64,000 bases of DNA from Delphinapterus leucas. Its lineage: Eukaryota; Chordata; Mammalia; Artiodactyla; Monodontidae. Positions 22,011-34,519 of this stretch are shown piece after piece; position 1 is the first letter of the stretch, and every line of letters starts with the position of its first letter. A model generated the notes under the pieces. The model was not told the DNA's origin and searched no databases. It saw only the letters and a list, made by a program, of their open reading frames with translations. The DNA lies in the NCBI RefSeq assembly GCF_002288925.2, contig NW_022098076.1, positions 75,097,873 to 75,161,872 of the forward strand, in the 5' to 3' direction. The translations under genes and the position numbers were made by a program.

Positions 22011-22685
22011 TTTGAGGCAACCCTTTTGGATTGTTGGGCTTTACCTCACTGGGCCCTGGAGTCTGGGGTGATTAAGCTGTGAGCTGGAATTTTAACTGGT
22101 GGACCCCCAAATGCCAACATCTGCAGGGTCCGTTCATTTTTCCGGGGAATTCTCCAACCTCTTGCCTGGGGGTTGAATAACTGGCTTCCAGCAATCCAGA
22201 GCTCTAGAGGGAAAGGGACTGGTGTTGGTGAAAGCTGGGGCATATGAAGAATTCTGCTCCATCTCTACACCTCTGTCTCTTCCTCTTTGTAGAAGCACTT
22301 GCCTCGCTGTGTGGGGTGGAGGAGGGAACATGGGGTTTGTTCGCATCTTAGGGACTTCTGAGCAGCCGCTGCCTTTTCAGCTCCATGCTCCACTTTTCCT
22401 TCCATAGTACCTGGTACTCTCATTTCAGAGCCATTCTGGTTTCCTGGGGGGCTACATGGATTTGCCTCTCATTGTTCTCCCCGCCCCCAGCTGTGTGCCC
22501 TTCTGCTGTGTTAGTTTTTCTTCCTCCATTGGTTTTCCATCTGTGAACACCTACTTGATGCCTTTCATCTTCTGTGATTGCTTCTTCCATTCCTTTTCGC
22601 CTTTATTCTCATTTTGGTGAGGTTTTGAAGGTAAACACATGTATCCAATCCTCTGTATTTAACTGGAATTACTGCTACCAACAAC
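22011..22685. other. Unannotated unique sequence
   Basis: About 670 bp of mixed composition, with no repeat or gene recognised. Confidence 0.4.
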
Positions 22686-22795
22686 TCTTTCCATGTTGGA
22701 TGATTATCTCTATTTTACAGCTATAGAAACTGAGAACACAGAGGGAGACTCTACCTGTTGAGCCAAGACTCAATTGCAGGTGTGAATGATTCCTC
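22686..22795 (-). mobile_element. MIR SINE fragment
   Basis: gattatctctattttacagctatagaaactgagaa followed by gagggagactc resembles the reverse MIR core. Short and diverged. Confidence 0.5.
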
Positions 22796-24065
22796 CTACA
22801 CCTTCCGTCTCTTGGAGCAGGAAGGCTACAGGGTTTTCTAACCCTTCTGGCTGGAGCTGTGTCCTCTTCTCTAACCCAGAGCCCTCCTGCTGCAGGTTCG
22901 CTCCGCTGCTCTCCCCTGGGTGCAGTGAATAACCCGTAGCAGGATGCTCTGGGCCATGAAGCCATGCTCTCGGCCAGGTGTATGAGAGCAGAGTGCAGGC
23001 AGAGTGACCTTGATGCTTGATGTTAATGGCTTCACACAGGCAGGGAGCATTTCCTTTGGAAGCATCAGAGAGTCATCAGGGCCATCAGCCTGGTTCATAC
23101 TGAGAAGCACTTGGAATGAAATTTTATCCGCTAGTGGTGGGGGAGAGAAAGAGGAGAGAGAGCTATGGGAAAGTAACTTCCTTTCTTTTTTCTTTTTTTG
23201 TCCCTTTGACCACCACAAGTTTCCTTCACTCCCTTGGAACCAAATTTCTGTTTTGACTAAATGGAAAGTCTCCATGGAATAAGAGCTGATGGGGGAGATT
23301 TCTCTCAGAAGTACCCTCTGTCACCTTCCATCAGGTTTTCCTCCCCTCTCCTCTCCCCATCCCACTGTACTCCTTCCTCTCTGCCCTCTCTGACCCTGCC
23401 TCCGCTATCTCCACCTGCTGTCAACTGAAAAGGCACTCTGCACCTTATTCTAGGCGTCGTTTGAGGGTCGTGGGCAGGTCAGGCCTGTGCGGGGTCAGTG
23501 GGATGGGCCCATGGGCTCAGGTGCTGACAATGGTGGGCAGACAAGGGGGCAGGTTGGAGGCGGCATAAGGCCAGCCTGCCTGCCATGTCAGCAGCAAAGT
23601 CCCTGGATGGTTCCAAGCAGAGTTTCATACAGTCCCTCACAGCTCTGAGACTCCTATTATCTCCCAGTACTCCTATAATCATATAGGCAGACATAGGATG
23701 GGATGCTTGCATTTCTACAGTCAAGGTCTGCTAAACTTGTGGCCAGGAGAAAGAGCAGGCAAAGGGCAGTTGTCACAGGAAACTACAAATAAGAGCAGAA
23801 CTTGCTTTTCCTCTAATATGAAAACCACTTGCTTTGTACCCAGAGCTCAGAAATCCTAAGGCCACACACTGGGCTGCCACAACCTTGTTCTGAGTCTCCA
23901 GTGGTCAGAAGTGTGTCCCTTCACCTTTTCTCTGTCATCATGGTTTCAAGCCGCCATTTGCCAGTCCCACTGAAACAAAGTCAGAAAGAGCTGTCCACCT
24001 GTGATATTCTGATATTTTGTTTTGAGAATACCTCTTTTAGTTGTATAATAGGAAACATAGCAAAC
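22796..24065. other. Unannotated unique sequence
   Basis: About 1.3 kb without named repeats. Frames such as 22871-23275 (minus) are low-complexity or featureless and are not called. Confidence 0.4.
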
Positions 24066-24069
24066 ACGC

Positions 24070-24122
24070 AGAAACAGACCCTACACTCCTTCAGGGCAAG
24101 GACCTTGTTTATTTTTAACTTT
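24070..24122 (+). mobile_element. L2 3' end scrap
   Basis: cactccttcagggcaaggac cttgtttattttta is the conserved L2 3' terminal phrase. Only about 50 bp remain. Confidence 0.5.
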
Positions 24123-24174
24123 TAATAAGGAGCCTAGGGTTAAGAGAATACAACATATTGGCATAAAAAGAGAT

Positions 24175-24350
24175 AATTGCGTTATTATTATATTTATTGA
24201 GAGATTACATGTGTCAGGAGGTTTTCAGAGCATTTTGTGTGCATCATCTTAATCATATTCTCCAAAGTCCTATGGAGAGGTACCATTATTTCTCTTAGAA
24301 TCTGAAGCCCAGAGAACCCAAGGGCATATAACTAATAAGTTACAGAATAT
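24175..24350 (-). mobile_element. MIR SINE
   Basis: Reverse MIR: 'tatttattgagagattacatgtg' side, gtgcatcatcttaatcatat, ggtaccattatttctcttag, then aagcccagagaacccaaggg. Diverged. Confidence 0.65.
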
Positions 24351-24404
24351 ATATATTACAGGATATATGTATGTGTATATATATATATACACATATATAT
24401 CACA

Positions 24405-24446
<42 letters not shown>
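24346..24446. repeat. (AT)n microsatellite
   Basis: Alternating AT with interruptions (tatgtatgtg, cacatatatatcacag), including a 36-bp or longer pure run at about 24408-24446. It is self-complementary and length-unstable. Confidence 0.97.
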
Positions 24447-24449
24447 TAA

Positions 24450-24600
24450 AAGTTTAGCAAATATTTATGGAGCCTCTGTGTATCAGGGCATGGTGTATCA
24501 AGCACTGTGCCAATTACTGGAAATCCAACATTTAATCCAATATGGTCCTTATCCTCAAGGAGCTTATGGCTTAGAGGGGTGGGTGCATGCAAACACAGCT
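24450..24600 (-). mobile_element. Ancient interspersed repeat scrap
   Basis: Carries the mammal-wide phrase order tttatggagcctctgtgtatcag ... caagcactgtgccaattact ... cttatcctcaaggagcttat. The same order recurs at 52555-52650 and 54030-54135. Family assignment (old L1 3' region or MIR-related) is unclear. Confidence 0.45.
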
Positions 24601-24729
24601 ACCTCTAGTATGAGGCAGTCTGTGTGGAACCAAGGTTGGTGGAGTGTGGAGAAGGTTAATGGACTCTCAGCATGGGAATCTGGGAAGAATAAGTTAGAGT
24701 TCTTGGGTGGTGAAAATAAATTCCAGGCA

Positions 24730-26356
24730 GAGGGAAGGACATGAGCGAGCCGGGATGTACAAAAGGACATGATGGTATTGGTGTCTTTGACCCACACAGA
24801 CTTGTTATTTCTTCAGCAGTAATGGGGGTAAACACGCAATGCTAATAGTTCCATCAGGAGATTAGTACATTGCAGGACCTCGACTACACGTGTACTGAAT
24901 AAATGGAAACGTGAATAATTGAGTTCATGGTGTTTACTGTAACACTTAGATGGGGTATACAAACTTGTAAGAATGGGGCCACCCTCGGTGACCAGATTTG
25001 TCTCCATTAGCTTATATATATCAACTGCCTAGCCAAAAAATACTGAGAGTTGCTGGTTAAAAAGAAGCTTGGAACAACTGAGATAACCAAAGAGGATATG
25101 TTACTGTGAGTCGATTTGGAGAGCCTTTCCAGTGATCCTTGCAAGACTCCATCTCTCTGTCCAGGACACATGGCAGTCCTGTGACTTTCTTGGGTATGGC
25201 GGGAAGTGAGCAAGACTTTGGGTTGGACCATTAGACCAAAGACAGAGTGATTCTGTAGAAAGGCACTGAGGAGAGGAGAGAAGGCTGAGTGACAGTAAAA
25301 GGGACTGTAAGAACATGCTAGCTACAAAGAAGACAAGTTGATAGTGAAGAGGAGGATGTCACTTTCTGTGATACATGAGGCCAGGGCTGCTCCAGGAGTA
25401 TCCCTGTCTCAGGGACTTAGGTCTGGAGTCCTAGTGTTTTTCACAGTGAAGTGGGTACTAGAGGTTTGAAAGAAGGAAAATGGTCAAAAGGAATCTACAG
25501 ACTCAAAATGGCCAGGGGAGTTGAGAATTATTTGCTTTGCACTAAAGATAAAAGCAGAAGGAATCAAGGAAATGATAACGGATTTCTCAACTGGCCAGTT
25601 AAGAACCCAGAAAGGATTAGAATGTGGGGATTAGGGGGAGGGGATGAGGATAAAGAGTGATTTCTGAAAAGGCTCATCTTTTATGCTGGAATATTCTGTG
25701 AGCCTTTGCCTGTGACTTGGGGACAGTTTGCATTCCTGTAAATCTCTTTGTCTTGCAGTAAAAGTTATTTTGTGGCACTTATGATGACTGTGAGGCTTAA
25801 GTGGAGCCAGGAAGAGATGCAGGTTTTGTACCTGCTGTACAACCTGTTCCAGTGGCTTCCTGATGCACCCCTGCACTTGACACCAATCCAGCATCATGCT
25901 CAATCACTCCTCTCCTTTCCACGCAAGAGGGGAAAGGGTGATTTCTTTGGGGGATATATTTCTTGCTGTTGGCACAGATTCCTGGGCATGTGGACTAATG
26001 GACATGATTGAGCACTAACTTTCAGTCTGAGCCTATACAAGTGTCACCAAATTGAGATCATAGGTCTACTGTCTCTGTTGTTCTATGTGAGCTCAGCACC
26101 TGTGGACTTAAGTAAATTTTAAGAAACTATATTTCAACCTGTATTTCTTGGGGGTAATTCATTCTTCTTGGTGTTTACTAAGCACCACTGTCACACACAA
26201 CCTGTTATTCTTGTAAAATATTTAAAATAATATGAAGTGTTAAGGCACACTACTATATTTTTCCTTTCTGTTTCTTCTAATTCTTATATTTTGATATCAT
26301 CCCCATTATAAAATTCAATAAGATTACAATTTTCTATTTTTCCTTTTTTTCCCCCA
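24730..26356. other. Unannotated unique sequence
   Basis: About 1.6 kb of unique DNA. Several 60-90 codon frames exist on both strands without domains or coding bias I can recognise. Confidence 0.4.
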
Positions 26357-26357
26357 C

Positions 26358-26843
26358 TGTATTAACTTCCTATTGCTGCTGTGACAAATTATCACAATTA
26401 AATGGCTTAAAAAAACACTGATTTATTCTCTCATAGTTCTGGAGGTCAGAAGTCCTAAAATAAGGGTGTCAGGAGGACCATGTGCCTTCTGGAGGCTCCA
26501 AGGAAGAGTCTGTTTCCCAGCTTTTTCTAGTTTCTGATGGCTTTGGCTCATAGCATCATCCTCCATCTTCAAAGCCAAAAACATGGCATTTTCCAATTTC
26601 TCTCTCTGTCCTTCTACTTTTATCATCACGTAACTTTCTGACTCTGATCATGCTATACCCCTCTTATAAGGACACTTGCGATTACCATGGGCCCGCCTGG
26701 ATAATACAGGATAATCTCTCAATTTGAAATCTCTAATTTAATCACACCCACAAAGTCCCTTTTGCCTTGTAAGATAACATATTCACAGATTCTGGAGATT
26801 AGGATGTGGACAACTTTATGGGGCTCTTATTCAGCATACTACA
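26358..26843 (-). mobile_element. MaLR (MLT1-class) solo LTR, reverse orientation
   Basis: It begins tgtattaacttcctattgctg, continues aaatggcttaaaaaaacact and tcatagttctggaggtcaga, and ends ttattcagcatactaca. It is the same LTR class and orientation as 89-535, 2947-3421 and 56474-56908. Confidence 0.85.
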
Positions 26844-27149
26844 ACTGCTACAATTATGAAGTTAATTGTGTTCTGATTACTGGTAAATAATTATTAACGA
26901 CAAATGCTTTTCTGCAGGGTTTACCACTTAGTGTTGAAGAACAAGTTGCAGTGGATCTTAATTCACCTTCCTCTGGAGTCTCTGATACTTGATAAAAAGC
27001 ATATTTTTCCACAAATTTTCCATGTTGCCCCAGAGTGCCAGCCCACAACAGATAATAAATATTTATTGAAAAAACACAAGAAAAAATTAGTCCACGATTA
27101 ACTGAATTTTAACACTGTTTGTGGGGTAAAGGATTATTATTAATTCTGC
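26844..27149. other. Unannotated sequence before L1
   Basis: About 300 bp with no repeat I can name. It forms the 5' flank of the plus-strand L1, and no clean target-site duplication was found. Confidence 0.4.
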
Positions 27150-27159
27150 TTAAGAATAA

Positions 27160-28143
27160 ATGGTCCTGGAGCAGAAGCAAGAAGAACTACAATTCTGTAG
27201 CCTGTGGAAGGAAAAACACATTCACAGAGAGACAGACAAAATGGAAAGGCAGAAGACTTTGTACCAGATGAAGGAACAAGATAAAACTTCAGAAAAACAA
27301 CTAAATGAACTGGAGATAGGTAACCTTCCAGAAAAACAATTCAGAATAATGATAGTGAAGATGATACAGGACCTCAGAAAAAGAATGTAGGCAAAGATTG
27401 AGAAGATGCAAGAAATGTTTAAAAAAGACCTAGAAGAATTAAAGAACAAACAAACAGAGATGAATAATACAATAAATGAAATGAAAAATACACTAAAACG
27501 AATCAATAGCAGAGTAACTGAGACAGAAGAACAGATAAGTGACCTGGAAGTCAAATGGCGGAATTCACTGCTGTGGAACAAAATGAAGAAAAAAGAATGA
27601 AAAGAAATGAAGACAGCCTAAGAGAATGCTGGGACAACATTAAATGCAACAAAATTCGCATTATAGGGGTCCAGAAGGAGAAGAGAGAGAGAAAGGACCC
27701 AAGAAAGTATTTGAAGAGATTATAGTTGTAATCTTCCCTAATATGGGAAAGAAAATAGCCACTGAAGTCCAGGAAGTGCAGAGAGTCCAAGGCAGGAAAA
27801 ACCCAGGAGAAACACACCAAGACACAAAGTAATCAAACTGACAAAAATTAAATACAAAGAAAAATTATTGAAAGCAACAAGGGAAAAATAACAAATAATA
27901 TACAAGGGAACTCCCATAAGGTTAATGGCTGATTTCTCAGCAGAAACCCTACAAGCCAGAAAGGAGTGGCACGATATATTTAAAGTGATGAAAAGGAAGA
28001 ACCTACAACCAAGATTACTCTACCCGGCAAGGATCTCATTCAGGTTCAATGGAGAAATTAAAAGCTTTGCAGACAAGCAAAAGCTAAGAGAATTCAGCAC
28101 CACCAAACCAGCTCTACAACAAATGCTAAAGGAACTTCTCTAA
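27160..28143 (+). pseudogene. L1 ORF1p pseudogene
   Basis: ORF1p is the RNA-binding chaperone of the L1 particle, with a coiled coil, an RRM and a C-terminal domain. Here the coiled-coil half is readable at 27160-27600 (heptad-like NNTINEMKNTLKRINSR) and the C-terminal end at 27925-28143 (ADFSAETLQARKEW and LLYPARISFRFNGEIKSF). Breaks: an in-frame TAG at 27388-27390 where a glutamate codon is expected, and a small deletion near 27550 (ctggaagtcaaatgg) that shifts frame and leads to the stop at 27598-27600. The central part lies in another frame (27644-27832). Confidence 0.93.
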
Positions 28144-28201
28144 GTGGGAAACACAAGATAAGAAAAGGACCTACAAAAACAGACCCATAACAATTAAGAA
28201 A

Positions 28202-31200
28202 ATGATAATAGGAACATACATATCAATAACTACTTTAAACATGAGTGAATTAAATGCTCCAACCAAAAGACACAGGCTCACTGAATGGATACAGAAACAA
28301 GACACATATATATGTTGTCTCCAAGAGACCCACTTCAGACCTAGGGACACATGCAGACTGAAAGTGATGGAATGGATAAAGATATTCCATGGAAAGGGAA
28401 ATCAAAAGAAAGCTGGAGTAGTAATTCTCACATCAGACAAAATAGACTTTAAAATAAAGTCTACTACAAGAGACAAAGAACGACACTACATAATGATCAA
28501 GGGATCAATCCAAGAAGAAGATGTAACAATTAAAAATATATATGCACCCAACATAGGAGCACCTCAGTATATAAGGCAACTGCTAACAGCTATAAAAGAG
28601 GATATCGACAGTAACACAATAATAGTGGGGGATTCTAACACTTCACTTACACCAATGGACAGATCATCCAGACAGAAAATTAACATGGAAACAGAAGCTT
28701 TAAATGACACAATAGACCTGATAGATTTAATTGATATTTATAGGACATTCCATCCAAAAACAGCAGGTTACATTTTCTTCTCAAGGGCACACGGAACATT
28801 CTCCAGGAGAGATCACAACTTGGGTCACAGATCAAGCCTCGGTAAATTTAAGAAGATTGAAATCATATCAAGCATCTTTTCTAACCACAACACTATGAGA
28901 TCAGAAATCAATTACAGGGAAAAAAATGTAAAAACACAAACATTTGGAGGGTAAACAATACGTTACTAAATAATCAAGAGATCACCGAAGAAATCAAAGA
29001 GGAAATCAAAAAATACCTAGAGAAAAATTACAACAAAAACACAATGATCCAAAATTTATGGGATACAGCAAAAGCAGCCCTAAGAGGGAAGTTTGTAGCT
29101 ATACAATCCTACCTCAAGAAACAAGAAAAATCTCAAGTAAACAATCTAAACTTACACCTAAAGGAACTAGAGAAAGAAGAAAAAACAAAACCCAAAGTTA
29201 GTAGAAGGAAAGAAATCATAAAGATCAGAGCAGAAATAAATGAAATAGAAACAAAGAAAACAATAGCAAAGATTAGTAAAACTAAAAGCTTGTTCTTTGA
29301 GAAGATAAACAAAATTGATAAACCTTTAGCCAGACTCATCAAGAAAAAGAGGGTGAGGACTCAAATCAATAAAATTAGAAATGAAAAAGGAGAAGTTACA
29401 ACAGACACAGCAGAAATACAAAGCATCCTAAGACACTATTACAAGCAACCCTATGCAAATAAAATCGACAACCTGGAAGAAATGGACAAATTCTCAGAAA
29501 GGCATAACCCTACAAAACTGAACCAGGAAGAAATAGAAAATATGAACAGACCCATCACAAGCTCTGAAATTGAAATTGTGATTAAAAATCTTGCAACAAA
29601 CAAAAGTCCAGGACCAGATGGCTTCACAGGTGAATTCTATCAAACATTTAGAGAAGAGCTAAGACCCATCCATCTCAAACTCTTCCAAAAAATTGCAGAG
29701 GAAGGAACACTCCCAAACTCATTCTACGAGGCCACCATCACCCTGATACCAAAACCAGACAAAGATATGACAAAAAAAGAAAATTACACACCAATATCAA
29801 TGATGAATATAGATACAAAATCCTCAAAAAAACAGTAGCAAACAGAATTCAACAAAATATTAAAAGGATCATACGCCATGATCAAGTGGGATTTATCCCA
29901 GTGTTGCAAGGATTCTTCAATATATGCAAATCAATCAATGTGATACACCATATTAACAAATTGAAGAATAAAACAATGTGATCATTTCAGTAGATGCAGA
30001 AAAAGCTTTTGACAAAATTCAGCACACATTTATGATAAAAACTCTCCAGAAAGTGGGCACAGAGGGAACCTACCTCACATAATAAATGCCATATATGACA
30101 AATACACAGCAAACATCATTTTCAATAGTGAAAAACTGAAAGCATTTTCTCTAAGATCAGGAACAAGACAAGGATTTCCACTCTCACCACTGTTATTCAA
30201 CATAGCTTTGGAAGTCCTAGTCACGGCAATCAGAGAAGTAAAAAATAAAAATGAAAGGAATATAAATTGGAAAAGAAGAAGTAAAACTGTCACTGTTTGC
30301 AGATGACATGATACTATACATAGAGAATCCTAAATATGCCACCAGAAAACTACTAGAGCTAATCAATGTATTTGGTAAAATTGCAGGATACAAAATTAAT
30401 GCACAGAAATCTCTTGCATTCCTATACACTGACAATGAAAGATTAGAAAGAGGAATTAAGGAAACAATCCCATACACTACTGCAACAAAAAGAATAAAAT
30501 ACCTAGGAATAAACCTACCTAAGGAGGTAAAAAGCTGTACTCAGGAAACAATAAGACACTGATGAAAGTATCAAAGATGACACAGAGAGATGGAGAGAAA
30601 TACCATGTTCTTGGATTGGAAGAATCAATATTATGAAAATGACTATAATACCCGAAGCAATCTACAGATTCAATGCAATCCCTATCAAATTACCAGTGGC
30701 ATTTTTTATAGAACTAGAACAAAAAAATCTTAAAATTTGTATGGAGACACAAAAGACCCTGAATAGCCAAAGCAGTCTTGAGGGGGAAAAAAAACAGAGC
30801 TGGAGGAATCAGACTCCCTGACTTCAGACTATGCTACAAAACTACAGTAATCAAGACAATATGGTACTGGCACAGAAACAGAAATATAGCTCAATGGAAC
30901 AGGATAGAAAGCCCAGAGATAAGCCCATGCACCTATGGTCAAATAATCTGTGAGAAAGGAGGCAAGGATATACAATGGAGAAAAGACAGTCTCTTTAATA
31001 AGTGGTGCTGGGAAAACTGGACAGCTACATGTAAAAAATGAAATTAGAACACTCACTAACACCATACACAAAAGTAAACTCTGAATGGATTAGAGTCCTA
31101 AATGTAAGGCCAGACTATAAAACTCTTAGAGGGAAACATAGAAAGGACACTCTTTGACATAAATCACAGCAAGATCTTTTTTGAGCCACCTCCTAGAGTA

Positions 31201-32015
31201 ATGGAAACAAAAACAAAACCAAAAAGGGACCTAATGAAACTTAAAAGTTTTTGCACAGCAAAGGAAACTACAAACAAGACAAAAAGACAACCTCAGAATG
31301 TGAGAAAATCTTTGTAAATGAATCAATGGACAAAAGATTAATCTCCAAAATATATAAACAACTCATGCAGCTCAACATTAAAAAAACAAACAACCCAATC
31401 AAAAAATGGGCAGAAGACCTAAATAAACATTTCTCCAAAGAAGACATATAGATGTCCAAGAAGCACATGAAAAGTTGCTCAACATCTCTAATTATTAGGG
31501 AAATGCAAATCAAAACTACAATGAAGTATCACCTCACACCTGTCAGAATGGGCATCATCGGAAAATTTACAAACTACAAATGCTGGAGAGGGTGTGGAGA
31601 AAATGGAACCCTCTTGCACTGTTGGTGGGAATGTAAATTGATACAGCCACTATGGAGAACAGTATGGAGGTTCCGTAAAAAACTAAAAATAGAATTACCA
31701 TAAGATCCAACAATCCCACTACTGGGCATATACCCAGAGAAAACCATAATTCAAAAAGACACATGCACCCCAATGTTCATTGCAGCACTATTTACAATAG
31801 CCAGGTCATGGAAGAAACCTAAATGCCCATCGACAGATGAATGGATAAAGAAGATGTGGTACGTATATACAATGGAATATTACTCAGCCATAAAAATCAA
31901 CGAAATTGAGTCATTTGTTGAGACATGGTTAGATCTAGAGACTGTCATACAGAGTGAAGTAAGTCAGAAAGAGGAAAACAAATATCGTATATTAACACAT
32001 ATATGTGGAACCTAG
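28202..32015 (+). pseudogene. L1 ORF2p pseudogene (endonuclease/reverse transcriptase)
   Basis: ORF2p nicks target DNA and reverse-transcribes L1 RNA. The endonuclease domain is open at 28202-28954: QETH is kept, but the GDFN motif reads GDSN and the SDH motif reads SNH, losing a catalytic aspartate. The Z/RT part is open at 29044-29838 with [13 protein letters not shown]. The reverse-transcriptase FADD motif survives at 30296-30307 but in a different frame from its upstream part. The C-terminal cysteine motif C-x3-C-x7-H-x4-C is intact inside 31452-31703. The true C-terminus ends at 32015. At least six frameshifts or stops separate the pieces. Confidence 0.95.
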
Positions 32016-32236
32016 AAAAATGGTACAGATGAATCAGTTCTCAGGGCAGAAGTTGAGACACAGATGTAGAGAACAAACGTATGGACATCAAGGGGGGAAA
32101 GCTGTGGGGGGGTGGGGATGGTGGTGTGCTGAATTGGGCGATTGAGATTGACATATACACACTGATGTGTATAAAATTGATGACTAATAAGAACCTGCTG
32201 TATAAAAAAATAAATTAAATAAAATTAAAAAAAAAA
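32016..32236 (+). other. L1 3' untranslated region and A-rich tail
   Basis: Contains the G-rich tract ctgtgggggggtggggatgg (about 32100-32120) typical of L1 3' UTRs, then ttgacatatacacactgatg and the A-rich end. The G-tract could fold as a quadruplex, as is known for L1 3' UTRs. Confidence 0.85.
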
Positions 32237-32725
32237 CCAAAAGACACATGCACCGCAAGGTTCATTGCAGCACTATTTACAGTAGCCAGGACATGGAAGC
32301 AACCTAAATGCCCATCAACAGACGAATGCATGAGGAAGATGTGGTACATATATGCAATGGAATATTAATCAGCCATAAAAAGGAGTGAAATTGGGTCATT
32401 TGTAGAGACATGGAGGGATCTAGAGACTGTCATGCAGAGTGAAGTAAGTCAGAAAGAAAAAAACAAATATCATATATTAACACATATATGTGGAATCTAG
32501 AAAAATGATACAGATGAACAGGTTTGTAAGGCAGAAATAGAAACACAGATGCAGAGAACAAACGTATGGACACAAAGGGGGGAAAGTGGCAGGGGTGGTG
32601 GTGGTGGTGGGATGAATTGGGAAATTCGGATTGACATATATACACTAATATGTATAAAATAGATAACTAATAGGAACCTGATGTATAAAAAAATAAATCA
32701 ATTAAAATTCAAAAATTTAAAAAGA
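32237..32725 (+). mobile_element. 5'-truncated L1 tail fused to the preceding L1
   Basis: It starts at ccaaaagacacatgcaccgc, the ORF2 position equal to tcaaaaagacacatgcaccc at about 31752-31772 of the preceding copy. It repeats the last ORF2 stretch plus the 3' untranslated region and its own A-rich tail (aaaaaaataaatcaatta). The 3' end type matches the preceding L1. A (GGT)n expansion (ggggtggtggtggtggtggg) lies near 32596. There is no genomic spacer between the two L1s. Confidence 0.93.
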
Positions 32726-33250
32726 GGCCATACGGGAAAAATAAAAAATAGACAAGCACAAACTGAGAGAAGTTGGCAGTGGGGAAGCCATAAGGGGTGT
32801 GCTGCTTCATCTTCCTTCAAGATAGAAGCACCTGCCAGGTGTGTGATTGGCTGAAAGCTGGTAGATGCCATGCCTTCAAGATCCACCAGTGTTCAAGTCA
32901 AGACCGTGTTCTCCCTGGCCCGATATCTGCCAGTGACTGAGCATGGTGGGGCAACCTAAGCTAAGCCATTCCTGCCCAGTGTTAGTCTCCTTTTAAAGAA
33001 AATCTTTCTTCTGGGGCTCCGCATTAGCTTGGCCAAGACCTTTCAGAACTGCCTGCAGAAGAAGGCTCTTCCTACTCAATCCTCCTCTCTTTTCTCCCAT
33101 CACAGGTATCAAGAGCTGCACTGGGGTTTGAAGATTCTTCCCAACCACTGCTGTTCGTTTTCCCATTACCCTTCAGAAGCATTGACCCCCAATAATTGTC
33201 TTGCACTTCTAATTCCCTCTTGCTGTCTGTTTCTTGAAGGACCTGAACAG
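32726..33250. other. Unannotated unique sequence
   Basis: About 520 bp with no recognised feature. Confidence 0.4.
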
Positions 33251-34275
33251 ACATAGCCTATAAATAACAGAAGACAAGTATCCAGAATGTATATGTAAAA
33301 ACAAACAAAATACATATTGATGAGATAAAAACAAATAACTCAATAGAAAATTAGGCAAAAGATACAAACAGGCAATCCACAGAAGAAATCTAAAAAGCCA
33401 ATGAATATACGAAAAGATGCCTGATCTCACTAGTAGTCAGGGAAATGTAAATTACAGGAAACCAGATACGATTTCATACTCATAAGATTGGTAAAAACCA
33501 AAATAAATAAATAAACAAACAAACAAATGAAAAAACCAAAAACATTCGCCGAAGTATTGGGGAAGATGTGGAGCAAGAGGAACATGTGTTGTTGGTGGGA
33601 GGGTGAATTCATGCGACCACTTTGCAGTTTAGTAGTTACTCATTTAGTAAAGATGAGGGGACTTCCCTGGTGGCACAGTGGTTAAGAATCCGCCTACCAA
33701 TGCAGGAGACACGGGTTTGATCTCTGGTCTGGGAAGATCCCACATGCTGCAGAGCAACTAAGCCCATGCTCCAAAACTACTGAGCGTGCGTTCTAGAGTC
33801 TGTGCTCCGCAACAAGAGAAGCCACCATAATGAGAGGCCTGTGTACTGCAACGAAGAGTAGCCCCTTCTCACCACAACTAGAGAAAGCCTGCGTGTAGCA
33901 ATGAAAACCCAAAGCAACCAATAAATAAATAAATACATTTATTAAAAAAAAGATGAGGAAGTACTTACCCATCTTTAGAGACTTTCCCACATGTGCATAA
34001 TGAGACATACAGAAGAATACATTGCAGTATTATTTGAAAGAGGAAAAGAACCTAGAACATCTAAATGTCCAGCCAGAGAAAAATGGATGAATACATTGTG
34101 AAACAGCTATGGAATATCATACAACTGTGAAAACATAAACCACAGCAAAAATTTCCACATGGAATGAAATGAAAAATGACTTTCAGCTGTGAAAAGTCCT
34201 AATAATGTATACTTTATTTATTTTGAAAAGTTAAAAAAAAAGAGAGAGAAGTTTAAAAAAAAAAAAGAGAGAGAG
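33251..34275 (+). mobile_element. Old L1 relic, end of ORF2, split by a CHR SINE
   Basis: acaagtatccagaatgtata, aaaaagccaatgaatatacg aaaagatgcc, ggggaagatgtggagcaaga and ttgttggtgggagggtgaat precede the SINE. aatgagacatacagaagaat acattgcagta and ctaaatgtccagccagagaa follow it. This is the L1 ORF2 C-terminal region, diverged, in sense orientation. It ends with A-rich and GA tracts (34230-34275). Confidence 0.8.
33649..33958 (+). mobile_element. CHR SINE (older, longer form) with target-site duplication
   Basis: The body starts gacttccctggtggcacagtgg at about 33659 and ends near 33948 in an A-rich tail (aataaataaataaatac). Compared with 20351-20566 it has the extra 'gcaacgaagagtagccccttct...caactagagaaagcc' block of the longer CHR form and has lost most CpGs, so it is older. 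aaagatgagg occurs at 33649-33658 and 33949-33958 as the target-site duplication. Confidence 0.95.
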
Positions 34276-34519
34276 ACTTGTTTATCCTCTGGTCTACAGG
34301 AAGTAAGTTGACAAGTGCTTTTGATGTGATTTGTCTTGGCCACACTAACTGCTGAAGGAGACTAATTATGATTTTGTAAATCTTTCATCTATTAAAAACA
34401 GATGGAAAAGTGAAAAAAAATAAGGTCCTGGAGGGATCCATTTTTACCTCTAATGACAATTAGAAAAAGAATCCAACCATCCAACAAAAAAGTTGTTATA
34501 CTAAATGTCAAAGACTGTC
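34276..34519. other. Unannotated sequence
   Basis: No feature recognised. Confidence 0.35.

Larger units (their letters stand above)
27150..32236 (+). mobile_element. L1 LINE, plus strand, nearly complete, inactive
   Basis: It runs from the end of the 5' untranslated region (agaactacaattctgtagcctg) through ORF1, the inter-ORF spacer, ORF2 and the 3' untranslated region, to an A-rich tail (aataaattaaataaaattaaaaaaaaaa). The 3' end type is '...aagaacctgctgtataaa'. The 5' end is truncated. Both ORFs are broken, so it cannot move by itself. It is followed at once by a second L1 tail (32237-32725). Confidence 0.97.
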
